Source: Gammaproteobacteria bacterium (lineage in GTDB: Bacteria > Pseudomonadota > Gammaproteobacteria > Steroidobacterales > Steroidobacteraceae). Taken from it: a stretch of DNA of 64,000 nucleotides. The stretch is from contig JAABQQ010000227.1 of NCBI GenBank assembly GCA_011391405.1, forward strand, positions 1 through 64,000, in the 5' to 3' direction. Below, piece after piece: positions 1-9,705 of this stretch (positions are counted from its first letter, which is position 1; each line of letters starts with the position of its first letter). A program made the translations under genes and the position numbers. The notes below the pieces were generated by a model, which was not told the origin of the DNA, ran no database searches, and saw nothing but the letters and a program-made list of their open reading frames with translations.

Positions 1-1
1 G

Positions 2-481
2 GGCTCGCTCAGCGGCAACACGTCGAACTGGGGCGATCTGACGAACGCAGCGTACGGCAGCCTCGCCGCGGGACTGACCGCGCCGATCTTCCAGGGCGGC
101 CGACTGCGCGCGGCCGTGGAACAACAGCGGGCCGCGGCGATCCAGGCGCTCGCCGTGTACCGCGACACGGTGCTCGTGGCGCTCGAGGAATCCGAGAACG
201 CGCTGGTCGCGATCTCCGTGACCGAGCGGCGCGAGAGTGAGCTCGCCATCGCCGAAGAAGCTGCGCGTAACGCGGCCATCCTGGCGCGCAGCCAGTACCA
301 GGCCGGCATCATCGATTTCTTCAGTCTGCTCGATTCGGAACGCAGCCTGCTCACGACCGAGACCAGCCGCGCGACCGCCCATGCCGACCGTGCAGCGGCA
401 GCCGTGCAGCTCTACAAGGCGCTCGGCGGCGGTTGGGAGAACGCGCCCGCTCCGCGCTCGCTGACGTCAACATTCCCGTGA
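2..481 (+). CDS. Outer-membrane efflux protein, TolC/NodT family (3' part only)
   Basis: The reading frame is already open at the window edge, so only the last ~159 residues are present. The visible part begins with residues typical of the second OEP repeat (AAGLTAPIFQGGRLRAAVEQ), then a long alpha-helical stretch ending QYQAGIIDFFSLLDSERSLL, a hallmark of NodT-type outer-membrane factors. Such proteins form the trimeric outer-membrane channel of tripartite exporters. The stop lies 8 bases before the ATG of the adaptor gene, which is followed by ATPase and permease genes, so all four look like one operon. The substrate cannot be told from sequence. Confidence 0.9.
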   Translation, partial: GSLSGNTSNWGDLTNAAYGSLAAGLTAPIFQGGRLRAAVEQQRAAAIQALAVYRDTVLVALEESENALVAISVTERRESELAIAEEAARNAAILARSQYQAGIIDFFSLLDSERSLLTTETSRATAHADRAAAAVQLYKALGGGWENAPAPRSLTSTFP

Positions 482-489
482 AGGACCCC

Positions 490-1833
490 ATGGCACCGCA
501 GGCAAGCACGAGTCCGGAGCGTTCTACGCTCGATGAATTTCTCGGCCGGCAGCCGTCCTCGCAGCGCATGCGACAACTGCGCAAAGCCGCGCCCGTAGTT
601 GGCTTGCTGCTTCTGGCCGGTATTGCTGCCCTGTATTTCACCGGTCGCAGCAGCGACCAGCCGAACTACGCAACCACGCCCGTGCAACGCGGCGACCTGC
701 GCGTCACGGTGTCGGCCACCGGCAACCTGCAGCCCACCAACGAAGTCGAGGTGGGCTCGGAACTGTCGGGCCTCGTGACCGAAGTGAACGTGGACAACAA
801 CGACCGGGTGACGCGCGGACAGGTCCTGGCGCGAATCGACACCGCGCGGTTGCAGGACTCCATTGCACAGAGCCGGGCGTCGCTGCAGTCGGCCATCGCC
901 AGCGTCGCGCAGGCCGAAGCCACGGCGCAGCAGACGCGGGCATCACTTGCGCGCTTCGACGAAGTGCACGCGCTCTCGGGCGGCAAAGTACCCTCGGCCG
1001 CGGAACTCGACACGGCCAGGGCCGAGTACGCACGGGCGGTCGCCGGGGTGCGCACGGCTGAAGCCGGCGTGGCGCAGGCAAGAGCGCAGCTGTCGTCGGA
1101 CCAGACGCAGTTTTCCAAGGCCCTCATCCTGTCGCCGGTGACGGGAGTCGTGCTCTCACGCCAGATCGATCCCGGCCAGACCGTGGCCGCCTCCTTCAAT
1201 GCACCCGTGTTGTTCCTGATCGCCGAGGACTTGAGCGCGATGCAGTTGGAGGTCAAGGTGGACGAAGCCGACGTGGGACAGGTCGCTGCCGGGCAGTCGG
1301 CCACCTTCCAGGTCGATGCATTCCCTGGCCGCACGTTCCCGGCCCAGGTCCAGCGCGTGGATGTCGGCGCGAATGCCGGCACCAGTTCGACGACCTCGAG
1401 TAATGCATCCAACACGGTGGTTTCGTACACCGCCGTGCTCACGGTGGACAACGAGGATTCGACGCTGCGTCCGGGCATGACGGCCACGGCGGAGATCGTC
1501 ACCAGCGAGAAGCAAGACGTGCTGCTGGTGCCCAACGCCGCATTGCGCTTCTCGCCCGACGCTGGCGCGGCCAGTAGCGAGCGCAGCGGCGTCACCAAGG
1601 TCCTGATACCGGGTCCGCCGCGCGGAACCGCAGGCAACAAGACTCGCGAGGTCAAGATCGGCCGTGGCAGCGCGCAGCGAGTCTACGTTCTCAACGCGCA
1701 AGGCGAGCCGGAGGCCGTGGCAGTCACGACGGGCGATACCAATGGCACGCTGACGGAGGTCACCGGAGACTCGTTGCGCGAAGGGGCGGCAGTGATCACG
1801 GGCAGGCTCGCGCTGGCGGGCACAAGTGGGTGA
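490..1833 (+). CDS. Periplasmic adaptor (membrane fusion) protein, MacA-like
   Basis: A 447-residue RND/MacA-type adaptor linking an inner-membrane ABC transporter to an outer-membrane channel. One N-terminal membrane anchor lies at about residues 34-50, followed by a lipoyl/barrel-sandwich half, an Ala/Gln-rich coiled-coil hairpin (about 130-230), the second barrel half (LSPVTGVVLSRQIDPGQTV) and beta-barrel domains. I place the start at the ATG at 490 because AAGGA sits just upstream; the frame also extends to 433, overlapping the efflux-channel gene. A low-complexity Ser/Thr/Asn patch (STTSSNAS) interrupts the beta-barrel region. The gene ends 8 bases after a possible GTG start of the ATPase, so translation is probably coupled. 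Confidence 0.9.
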   Translation: MAPQASTSPERSTLDEFLGRQPSSQRMRQLRKAAPVVGLLLLAGIAALYFTGRSSDQPNYATTPVQRGDLRVTVSATGNLQPTNEVEVGSELSGLVTEVNVDNNDRVTRGQVLARIDTARLQDSIAQSRASLQSAIASVAQAEATAQQTRASLARFDEVHALSGGKVPSAAELDTARAEYARAVAGVRTAEAGVAQARAQLSSDQTQFSKALILSPVTGVVLSRQIDPGQTVAASFNAPVLFLIAEDLSAMQLEVKVDEADVGQVAAGQSATFQVDAFPGRTFPAQVQRVDVGANAGTSSTTSSNASNTVVSYTAVLTVDNEDSTLRPGMTATAEIVTSEKQDVLLVPNAALRFSPDAGAASSERSGVTKVLIPGPPRGTAGNKTREVKIGRGSAQRVYVLNAQGEPEAVAVTTGDTNGTLTEVTGDSLREGAAVITGRLALAGTSG

Positions 1834-1870
1834 TGACGCCGGTGCCGCACGCGCCGACCGGGGCGATCCC

Positions 1871-2547
<677 letters not shown>

Positions 2548-2551
<4 letters not shown>

Positions 2552-3762
2552 GTATGCTCGGCCCCACGCTGGTCCTCGCCCTGCGGGAAATCCGCCGTCA
2601 CGTGTTGCGCTCGTTCCTGACCGTATTAGGCATCGTGATCGGCGTCGCTGCCGTCGTCACGATGGTGACGCTCGGCAACGGGGCGACGGCGGCAGTGCGC
2701 GAGCAGATCTCCGGGCTGGGCGTGAACATCCTGCAGATTCGCCCGGGACAGGGTTTCGGTCGCGGCGGTGGTGGTCCGGCACCCGCGGACTTCGACATGG
2801 ACGATGCCGCGGCCATTCGTGACCAGATCGCCGGTGTCGTCGTGGTCGCTCCCCTCTCGCAGTCGTCGGGCACGGCCGTGCGCAATGCTGCCAACTGGTC
2901 GACGACCGTCAACGGCACGACGTCCGACTATTTCACGGCACAGCAATGGGACACGGCCTCCGGACGCACGTTCACTGCAGCCGAAGAACAGGCCGGCAAG
3001 GCCGTGTGCGTGATCGGATCGACGGTGCAGCGCAACCTGTTCAGCGAGGAAGACCCGCTGGGGCAGCGCTTCCGCTTGCGCAACCTGTCATGCGAGGTCA
3101 TCGGCACGCTCGTGACGCGAGGTCAGGGCGGCTTCGGCAACGACCAGGACGATGTCGTGCTGATGCCGATCAAGACCGTGCAGCGGCGCATGACCGGCAA
3201 CCGCAACATCCGGCTGATGATGGTGAAGGTCGACCCGGCCTACGACATGGCGGCTGTGACGGCCTCGATCCAGTCGTTGCTGCGTGAACGCCGCAACATC
3301 CGCGGCGCGAAGCAGGATGACTTCAATATCTTCGACACGGCGCAGATCTCGCAGACGCTGCAGGGAACCACGCGCATCCTCACCTCACTGCTGGGCGCCG
3401 TCGCGGCGGTCAGCCTGCTCGTCGGCGGTATTGGCATCATGAACATCATGCTGGTGTCCGTCACCGAACGCACGCGCGAGATCGGCATTCGGCTGGCGAT
3501 CGGCGCAGTCGGACGGGAGGTGCTGCTGCAGTTCCTGGTGGAAGCCATCGTGCTGGCCTGCCTCGGCGGAGTCGTCGGTCTGCTGCTGGCCCTGGTCGCC
3601 AGCTGGGCGCTGGCGCCGATGTTGCAGGTGCCGTTCCTGTTCGACGTCCGCATCAACGTCGTCGCCTTCGCTTTTTCAGCGCTGATCGGCGTGATCTTCG
3701 GCTACTTCCCGGCACGCCAGGCCGCGCAACTCAATCCGATCGATGCGCTGCGGCACGAATGA
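2548..3762 (+). CDS. ABC transporter permease, MacB-like
   Basis: A 404-residue permease with MacB topology: one membrane helix near the N-terminus (about 17-38, VLRSFLTVLGIVIGVAAVV), a large periplasmic MacB_PCD domain of about 230 residues, and three C-terminal helices in the FtsX-like domain (around LLGAVAAVSLLVGGIGIMNI, LLQFLVEAIVLACLGG and AFAFSALIGVIFGYFPA). The start overlaps the ATPase stop (ATGA), so the two are translationally coupled. With the upstream adaptor and channel it makes a complete MacAB-TolC-like pump. A Gly-rich loop (GQGFGRGGGGPAPAD) near the start of the periplasmic domain is common in this group. It ends 5 bases before the convergent hydrolase gene. Confidence 0.93.
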
Positions 3763-3767
3763 CTGTG

Positions 3768-4361
3768 CTAGCGATCGAGGAAGTCGCGCGCGTACCGCAC
3801 GATTTCCTCCGCGTCCGTGTCGAGCACGTTGCCCTTGGGGTGGGAAAGGTCGACGCGACGCGCATCGCGCAGCAGCGATTCGGTGCGACCCGTCGACTCC
3901 CAGAACTCGTCCCGAGCGCGCAGGATCATCACGGGCAGCTTGAGCAGCGGCAGGCGTTCGCCGACCTGGTAGCTGCCATCGGACGACGGCACGCCGATCA
4001 GGATCAGTCGGCGCACCTGCTCCGGCCTGGCCAGCGCGAGTTCGATGGCTGCCAGCGCACCGGCCTGGTAACCGATCACGTCCACCTGCTTGAGCCGCAG
4101 CGAGTCGATCAGGTCAACGAACGCGGCGGCGTGATCAGCCACGACCGGCGCGTGCTCGGGTGCGTCGGACTCGCCTGAACCCGGCAGGTCCGGGGCGTAG
4201 ACGCTGCGGTCACGGCCCAGGTCGCGCAGCACCGGACGGAACGCCCGGCCCGACTGGGTCGGCGGCGCAACGCACAGCAGCGGTGTCAGTTCGTCGAAAC
4301 CGCCGCTCGAGGGAAACGACGTGTGCAGGTGCAATTGCCCGAAACGGCAGTCGACGTACAT
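3768..4361 (-). CDS. Alpha/beta-hydrolase fold protein with atypical nucleophile site
   Basis: A 197-residue alpha/beta-hydrolase-like protein. It shows a VYAPDLPGSGESD strand-turn, a nucleophile elbow DVIGYQAGALAA (Gln99 where Ser, Cys or Asp is expected), an acidic residue in ILRARDEFW and a possible His in LSHPKG. The start MYVDCRFGQLHLHT at 4361 fits the fold; the frame stays open to 4514, but that stretch does not resemble a hydrolase. Some proteobacterial relatives carry GYHTG at this site, so loss of the classical Ser may be a subfamily trait. The protein may be a non-catalytic or differently catalytic member; the substrate is unknown. Confidence 0.75.
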   Translation of the reverse strand: MYVDCRFGQLHLHTSFPSSGGFDELTPLLCVAPPTQSGRAFRPVLRDLGRDRSVYAPDLPGSGESDAPEHAPVVADHAAAFVDLIDSLRLKQVDVIGYQAGALAAIELALARPEQVRRLILIGVPSSDGSYQVGERLPLLKLPVMILRARDEFWESTGRTESLLRDARRVDLSHPKGNVLDTDAEEIVRYARDFLDR

Positions 4362-4589
4362 CTTGCGCAGGTGGATGGTCACGGTCGGGGAACTCCTGCT
4401 CGAAAGTGCGGCGCTGCGGGCGATCGTGCGGGCGGAAATGCGGGTCACTGGCTGATCCTCGGTGGGCAATCGGCGTTCGTGCAGCGCATTCTCCGCGCGC
4501 CCAGCCAGCCTCACGTTGATTCAGCTCTCACTCCAGCCGCGATCGGCATGACTTAATGCTGCGGCGGGCACGCACAGCATGTCCACCGC

Positions 4590-4604
4590 AATTGCAGCGC
4601 AATT
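4590..4604. other. Short perfect hairpin after the glutamine synthetase gene
   Basis: AATTGC and GCAATT form a 6-bp stem with a 3-base loop, 14 bases downstream of the minus-strand glutamine synthetase stop. There is no clear T-run, so termination is uncertain. The remaining sequence between 4362 and 4618 shows nothing else I can support. Confidence 0.3.
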
Positions 4605-4618
4605 ATGTCGCGTCGCGT

Positions 4619-6007
4619 TCACGCCGTGTCGAGGTACCACTCGTAGTCGCGGTCGCTCACGAGCGCACCGAACTTTTCGGCTTCCTGGCGCTTGATCGCG
4701 AGGAAGACATCGAGGAAGGCAGAGCCGAGCGTGTCGCGCAGGAACACCGAGGACGCGGCCGTTGCGAGCGCAGCGTGCCATTGCGTGGGCAGCGTGCCCT
4801 GCTGCGCTTGCGCATAGCCGTTGCCCTGCACCGGCGGCCCGGGATCCAGCTGGTTCTGGATGCCGTGCAGCATGCCGCCCAGCACCAGCGCGGCGACGAG
4901 ATAAGGATTCGCATCTGCCCCGGCCACGCGGTGCTCGACGTGGCGGCTCGCCGCTGGTCCGGCGGGCACACGCAGGCTGACGGAGCGGTTGTTGATGCCC
5001 CACGTAACGGCAACCGGCGCATAGCTCATGGACCGGAAACGGCGATACGAATTGGCGTTGGGCGCATAGATCGCCATGCCGTCGGCGAGCGTCGACCGCA
5101 AACCGCCGATCGCGTGGCGCAGCAGCGGACTGCCGGCAGGATCATCCGCGGCGCATGCGTTGTTGCCATCCCGGTCGGCGAGACTGGCGTGCAGGTGCAT
5201 CCCCGAGCCGGCGCGTTCCGCAAACGGCTTGGCCATGAAACACGCGAGGCGTCCATGGCGCGCGGCGACGCCGCGAACCGCTCGCTTGAACAGGATGGCT
5301 TCGTCGACCGCGCGCATTGCATCGGCCCGGTGTTCAAGCGTGATCTCGAACTGCCCCGGCGCGTATTCGGACATCAGCGTGCGCAGGGGCAGCCCCAGTG
5401 CTTTCGCTGACGCATAGAGATCGTCGAACAGCGGCGACATGTCGTCGAGGCGGCCGAGGCCATAAGCGTCGATGCGGCCGCGACGCTCGCCGCTCAACAT
5501 GCCGGCTGAAGGCGCCAGCCGACCGGCTGCATCACGTTCAAGCAGGTAGAACTCGAGCTCGACGGCGACCACCGGCGTCAGCCCTGCGTCTGCGCAGCGC
5601 GCGACCACCCCGGCGAGCGCGTGGCGCGGGTCGGCTTGCGACGGCCGGCCGTCCAACTCGTACATCGTGCCGAGGACCTGCGCCGAAGGCCGCTTGAACC
5701 AGGGCGCTCGAGCCAGCGAGCCCGCGACGGGCCGACAGCACTGGTCGGCGTCGCCGACCTCCCAGACCAGTCCGGTGCCCTCGACGTCTTCGCCGGTGAT
5801 GTCGAGACCGAGGATCGAGCCGGCGACGTTACGGCCACTGCCGTACAGCGCCGCGAGTTCTTCCCGCGCCACGTTCTTGCCGCGGCCCACGCCGCACGCG
5901 TCGGTGATGACCAGTTGCACGGCCTCGATGTCGGGGTTCGCGTCGAGGAACGCCTGGGCTTCCGCAGGCGAGCCGACGCCCCGTGGCGCTGTGTTCTTTG
6001 CATGCAT
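4619..6007 (-). CDS. Glutamine synthetase family protein, gamma-glutamylpolyamine synthetase-like
   Basis: A 462-residue enzyme of the glutamine synthetase fold. The catalytic domain shows VELEFYLL, SEYAPGQFEITLEH, GSGMHLHASL and NSYRRFRSMSYAP with WGINNRSVSLRVP, a pattern closer to PuuA/PauA (ATP-dependent glutamylation of putrescine or other amines) than to housekeeping GlnA. No adenylylation-type tail is evident. I chose ATG 6007; the frame extends to 6058, but the extra residues contain the repeated upstream motif and are not conserved-looking. It is divergent from murB. A polyamine role is an inference from family resemblance; no puuB/C/D-like genes lie nearby, and the neighbouring hydrolase is not a PuuD. 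Confidence 0.85.
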   Translation of the reverse strand: MHAKNTAPRGVGSPAEAQAFLDANPDIEAVQLVITDACGVGRGKNVAREELAALYGSGRNVAGSILGLDITGEDVEGTGLVWEVGDADQCCRPVAGSLARAPWFKRPSAQVLGTMYELDGRPSQADPRHALAGVVARCADAGLTPVVAVELEFYLLERDAAGRLAPSAGMLSGERRGRIDAYGLGRLDDMSPLFDDLYASAKALGLPLRTLMSEYAPGQFEITLEHRADAMRAVDEAILFKRAVRGVAARHGRLACFMAKPFAERAGSGMHLHASLADRDGNNACAADDPAGSPLLRHAIGGLRSTLADGMAIYAPNANSYRRFRSMSYAPVAVTWGINNRSVSLRVPAGPAASRHVEHRVAGADANPYLVAALVLGGMLHGIQNQLDPGPPVQGNGYAQAQQGTLPTQWHAALATAASSVFLRDTLGSAFLDVFLAIKRQEAEKFGALVSDRDYEWYLDTA

Positions 6008-6044
6008 GGTGGTGTGGGCCCTGCTGCTGCGGCCTTGCATGCAT
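5998..6044. repeat. Duplicated palindromic motif TTGCATGCAT upstream of the GS gene
   Basis: TTGCATGCAT occurs at 5998-6007 and again at 6035-6044, 37 bases apart (start to start). The core TGCATGCA is itself palindromic. The first copy overlaps the chosen ATG of the glutamine synthetase gene and the second lies in its leader, which is also the divergent region before murB. It could be an operator pair, but this is only a pattern observation. Confidence 0.4.
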
Positions 6045-6109
6045 AGTGACGGATGCACTCGTGCAGTGGCAAGCTCACCGCCCTCTGCCGCACGCCCCTG
6101 GAGGGCCGG

Positions 6110-7171
6110 ATGGCCTCCGCGTATTCGCTAGCCTGGGACGTGTCATTGCGCGACAGGAATACGTTTCACCTGGACGCACGTGCCCATTGCCTTGCCACCG
6201 TGCACGATGCAATGGCGCTGCCTTCCCTGCTGGCCGACCCGGCATTGCAGAACCTGCCGCTGATGGTGCTGGGCGCAGGCAGCAACGTGCTCTTCGCCAC
6301 CGACCGGTTCGAAGGCTGCCTGATTCACCTGCAGTGCGATTCGGCCCGCATCGTGGACCACGACGGCGAGCACGCGCTCGTGCACGTCGATGCCGGGTTC
6401 GAATGGGATGCGCTCGTCGACTGGACGCTCGATCACGGCCTGCAGGGCCTCGAAAACCTCGCGTTGATCCCCGGTCAGGCGGGCGCCGCACCCATCCAGA
6501 ACATCGGCGCCTACGGCGTCGAAGTCGGCAAGTTCATCGAGGCCGTGCACGTCTACGACTGCCAGACGGCTGCCGTCGACCGGCTGACGGCCGCACGCTG
6601 TGGGTTCGGCTATCGCGACAGCGTGTTCAAGCGCGAGCCCGATCGCCGGATCGTCACTGCGATCGAGCTGCAACTGCCGAAGGCCGGCGCGACGAACGTC
6701 TCGTACGCCGGGCTCAACGAGGAACTCGCCGCGATGGGCGGGTTGAACCCGACGCCGCGCAACGTTGCCGCGGCGGTACGACGCATTCGACGGCGCAAGT
6801 TGCCGGACCCCGCCGTCGCGGGCAACGCCGGCAGCTTCTTCAAGAACCCGATCATATCGAGCGCGGTCGCGGTCGAGTTGCAATCGCGCTTCGAGGGCAT
6901 GCCGGTCTTTCCGGCATCGACCGCTGCCGAGCGCAAGTTGTCAGCCGCCTGGCTGATCGAGCAGGCGGGCTGGCGTGGCTTGCGCGACGGCGATGCCGCC
7001 GTGTCGGCACAGCACGCGTTGGTGCTGGTCAACCTCGGCCAGGCCACGGGTGCGCAGTTGCTGGCGCTTGCGCGTCGCGTGGCGGCTTCGGTGCAGGAAA
7101 AATTCGGCGTGGCGCTGGAACCGGAGCCGCGTATCGTCGGTGCGACGTTCCAGGGCGAGCGCGCCGGATAA
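6110..7171 (+). CDS. murB: UDP-N-acetylenolpyruvoylglucosamine reductase
   Basis: A 353-residue MurB of the E. coli (type I) kind, catalysing NADPH-dependent reduction of UDP-GlcNAc-enolpyruvate to UDP-MurNAc in the cytoplasm. FAD-binding residues are seen in VLGAGSNVLF and AAPIQNIGAYGVEV; the catalytic Ser is in GYRDSVFK and the catalytic Glu in LEPEPRIVG. The usual PGTVGA reads PGQAGA here. A good GGAGGG Shine-Dalgarno sequence lies 4-5 bases before ATG 6110; the frame also opens further upstream at 6053, which I reject. It is not in a dcw cluster; it stands alone between the GS gene and gloA. Confidence 0.95.
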   Translation: MASAYSLAWDVSLRDRNTFHLDARAHCLATVHDAMALPSLLADPALQNLPLMVLGAGSNVLFATDRFEGCLIHLQCDSARIVDHDGEHALVHVDAGFEWDALVDWTLDHGLQGLENLALIPGQAGAAPIQNIGAYGVEVGKFIEAVHVYDCQTAAVDRLTAARCGFGYRDSVFKREPDRRIVTAIELQLPKAGATNVSYAGLNEELAAMGGLNPTPRNVAAAVRRIRRRKLPDPAVAGNAGSFFKNPIISSAVAVELQSRFEGMPVFPASTAAERKLSAAWLIEQAGWRGLRDGDAAVSAQHALVLVNLGQATGAQLLALARRVAASVQEKFGVALEPEPRIVGATFQGERAG

Positions 7172-7207
7172 CGGCGATGAACCCAGCGCCCTTCGCCCCT
7201 GACGCGG

Positions 7208-7627
7208 TCACCAGACGCCGGTGTTCGGCATGCTCACCCAGGGCTCGGCCGGTGGCTGTGCCGCGCCTTGCTGCAACAGCTCGATCGAAATGTTGTCCGG
7301 TGAGCGCACGAACGCCATGCGGCCATCGCGCGGCGGTCGGTTGATCGTGACACCGTGCTCCATGAGACGACGGCACGACTCGTAGACGTCGTCAACTTCG
7401 TACGCGAGGTGACCGAAGGCGCGACCGGTGCCGTATTCCTCGCGATCCCAGTTCCAGGTGAGCTCGACCTGCGCGTCGTCGTCCCCGGGCGCGGCCAGGA
7501 ACACCAGCGTGAACCGGCCCTTGGGATACTCGGTACGGCGCAGTTCGCGCAGTCCGAGCGCGTCACAATAGAACTTGAGCGAGGCGTCGATGTCGGTGAC
7601 GCGGACCATCGTGTGCAGGTATTTCAT
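7208..7627 (-). CDS. gloA: Lactoylglutathione lyase (glyoxalase I)
   Basis: A 139-residue glyoxalase I that isomerises the methylglyoxal-glutathione hemithioacetal to S-lactoylglutathione. The two beta-alpha-beta-beta-beta modules are visible, with the expected metal ligands: His5 (YLHTMVRV), Glu in QVELTWN, His in FGHLAYEV and Glu in ISIELLQ. The length matches the small Ni/Co-dependent bacterial class. It converges on murB with a 36-base gap that holds nothing recognisable. Glutathione supply fits the gshA gene found later in the window. Confidence 0.95.
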   Translation of the reverse strand: MKYLHTMVRVTDIDASLKFYCDALGLRELRRTEYPKGRFTLVFLAAPGDDDAQVELTWNWDREEYGTGRAFGHLAYEVDDVYESCRRLMEHGVTINRPPRDGRMAFVRSPDNISIELLQQGAAQPPAEPWVSMPNTGVW

Positions 7628-7706
7628 GCACGGATGTTACCGCGGGCGTCACGGTCCGGGCAGCCACACTTGCGGTTGTCCGCGTTCCAACGCAGGCTCT
7701 CGACCC

Positions 7707-8387
7707 ATGAACAAGAACGTTGCGTCGACCCTGCGTGCACTGCTCGTGCCAGCCCTTGTCGCACTGGCCGGTGCAACCGGGTGTGCGTCGACCGCCCGGA
7801 CGGCGGAGGCCCCCGTCGCCGCACCGGCCGCGGCAACGACTGCCCCGGCGGATCAGCGCATCCTGGGCTCCGCCGATGCACAGGTCATGATCATCGAGTT
7901 CACGGACCTGCAGTGCCCCTACTGCGCGCGTTTCGCCCGCGACACCTGGCCGCTGCTGCGTGAACGCTACGTGGACACGGGCAAGGTCCGGTTCGCAACG
8001 CGCGACCTGCCCCTGCCGTTCCATGCGTTCGCCCTGCCCGCCGCCGTGGCTGCACGCTGCGCAGGACAGCAGGGCAAGTTCTGGGAGTACCGCGAAGCAC
8101 TGTTCCGCGACCAGTCACTCCTGGGGCATGAGCGCTATGCGGAGCTGGCCGCTACGTTCGAACTGGATACCCAACGTTTCGAATCCTGTCGTGCCGATCC
8201 TGCAGTGCTGAAGGTCGTGCGTGCCGATGCGGCACTGGCTGCGTCGAGCGGCATCGCGTCGACTCCGTCGTTCGTGATCGGTCGTGTCGTCAACGGCGAG
8301 TTCGAGGGCGAAGTGATTGCCGGAGCCCAGCCCTACGAGGTCTTCCAGCAGCGGCTCGACTCACTGCTGCAGCAGGCGCAGGAATAG
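7707..8387 (+). CDS. DsbA-like thioredoxin-fold lipoprotein
   Basis: A 226-residue exported thioredoxin-fold protein. The N-terminus is a signal peptide with Cys26 in a weak lipobox (AGATGC), then an Ala/Pro/Thr-rich linker, then a DSBA-type fold with redox motif CPYC (70-73) in FTDLQCPYCARFA and the cis-Pro loop IASTPSFVIG. Proteins of this type act as periplasmic disulphide oxidases or isomerases, like the BdbD/DsbA-family Thioredoxin_4 group. The start at ATG 7707 gives the signal peptide; upstream in-frame codons would overlap gloA on the other strand. Its last 27 bases overlap the convergent chrA gene. Confidence 0.88.
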   Translation: MNKNVASTLRALLVPALVALAGATGCASTARTAEAPVAAPAAATTAPADQRILGSADAQVMIIEFTDLQCPYCARFARDTWPLLRERYVDTGKVRFATRDLPLPFHAFALPAAVAARCAGQQGKFWEYREALFRDQSLLGHERYAELAATFELDTQRFESCRADPAVLKVVRADAALAASSGIASTPSFVIGRVVNGEFEGEVIAGAQPYEVFQQRLDSLLQQAQE

Positions 8388-9629
8388 TCCGCTCGCCGCG
8401 GCCGCGAGCAGCACGGGTCCGAGCGGCCAGCGGGCGCGCTCGAGCAGGAACCACGCCGCCAGCGCAATCAGCACGGCATACCAATCCGGGGCGGCCCGCC
8501 ACCCGTCCGGAAACAGCACTACCTGTACCAGCAGCAACGCCAGGGTGGCGATCACGCCGACGACCGCCGCCGTGATGGCGCCGAGCGCGCCTGCGATGCG
8601 CGCGTTACGCGTGAGCCGCTCGACGTAAGGCGCCCCCAGCAGGATGAACAGGAAGGACGGCAGGAACGTCGCCCACGTCGCGAGCGCGCCTGCGAGCAGC
8701 GCCGAGCCGAGCGGCGACAACGGTCCAGGCTGGTTCCAGCCGGCCATGAACCCCATGAACTGCAGCACGATGATCAACGGGCCCGGGGTGGTTTCCGCCA
8801 GCGCCAGCCCCGCGACGGACTGGTCGGCCGTGACCCATGCGAGCTTGTCGACGAGCTGGCTCGTGACGTAGCCGAGCACGGCGTACGCGCCACCGAACGT
8901 GACCAGCGCTGCCTTGGTGAAAAATAGATAGATGGCGATCCACAGCGAAGCGCCGCCGAGCGTGGTCGCCACGACGAGCAGCGGAATCAGCCAGAGCGCG
9001 AGACCGACAGCGGCCACCTTGGCAGTCTGTGTGCTGCGCGCAGGGGTCGCGCTGGCAGCGATTCCCTCGTTCGACGTTGCACGACGTGCGAGGTAAGCGC
9101 CCACCGCCGCCGCCAGCAGCAACACGACGGGAAACGGCACGCGTGCGAATTCGAGCGCCACGAACGACGCAGCCGCAAGGACCGCATGCAGCGAGGATTG
9201 CAGTGCACGGCGCGCGATGCGCACCAGCGCCTGCAGCACCAGCGCGACGACGGCGGCTTTGAGACCGTACAGCAGCGCCGCTACCCAGGACAGCGACCCA
9301 TGCGCCACGTATACATACGAGAGCGCGAACAGCAGCAGCACGGCCGGCAGAATGAAGCCGAAGCCCGCAGCGAGGCCACCGCGGATGCCGTGCAGTTTCC
9401 AGCCGAGGAAGATCGCGAGCTGCAGCGCTTCGGGACCCGGCAGCAACATGCAGAAGTTGAGTGCGCGCGTGAATTCGCCGTCGTCGAGCCAGCGACGGCG
9501 TTCGACGACCTCACGATGGAGGATGGCAATCTGGCCGGCGGGGCCGCCGAAGGAAATGAAGCCGAGTTTCGCCCAGAAGCGGGCAGCTTCGACGAATGGC
9601 GGCGGCGGACTGACGGGCGGGGACGCCAT
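8361..9629 (-). CDS. chrA: Chromate transporter, CHR family
   Basis: A 422-residue membrane protein with two homologous CHR halves, as in long-chain ChrA proteins that export chromate in exchange or with proton motive force. Half one has FWAKLGFISFGGPAGQIA and LLPGPEALQLA; half two has FFTKAALVTFGGAYAVLGYV and ETTPGPLIIVLQFMGFMAGW. About ten to twelve hydrophobic segments are seen. The start could be ATG 9629 or an in-frame GTG at 9644. It follows the acetolactate synthase gene on the same strand with a strong palindrome between them, so it may be transcribed separately. Chromate as substrate is a family assignment. Confidence 0.9.
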   Translation of the reverse strand: MASPPVSPPPPFVEAARFWAKLGFISFGGPAGQIAILHREVVERRRWLDDGEFTRALNFCMLLPGPEALQLAIFLGWKLHGIRGGLAAGFGFILPAVLLLFALSYVYVAHGSLSWVAALLYGLKAAVVALVLQALVRIARRALQSSLHAVLAAASFVALEFARVPFPVVLLLAAAVGAYLARRATSNEGIAASATPARSTQTAKVAAVGLALWLIPLLVVATTLGGASLWIAIYLFFTKAALVTFGGAYAVLGYVTSQLVDKLAWVTADQSVAGLALAETTPGPLIIVLQFMGFMAGWNQPGPLSPLGSALLAGALATWATFLPSFLFILLGAPYVERLTRNARIAGALGAITAAVVGVIATLALLLVQVVLFPDGWRAAPDWYAVLIALAAWFLLERARWPLGPVLLAAAASGLFLRLLQQ

Positions 9630-9644
9630 GGGCGCAAGTATCAC

Positions 9645-9698
9645 GGAAAATTGGGGACGCTCACCTATTGTTGGAAATAGGTGAGCGTCCCCAATTTT
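9645..9698. repeat. REP-like palindrome, family A (single unit)
   Basis: Two perfect 24-bp arms (9645-9668 and 9675-9698) flank a 6-base loop GTTGGA. The core is GGGGACGCTCACCTATT. It lies just after the acetolactate synthase large-subunit stop and before chrA, so it could terminate or stabilise the transcript. The same core recurs at 49416-49559. Confidence 0.9.
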
Positions 9699-9705
9699 CT
9701 AATTT

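Noticed and set aside
1826..1870. GTG start for the MacB-like ATPase
   Set aside because: It would add 15 residues absent from relatives; ATG 1871 begins the conserved fold. Coupled initiation at GTG is not excluded.
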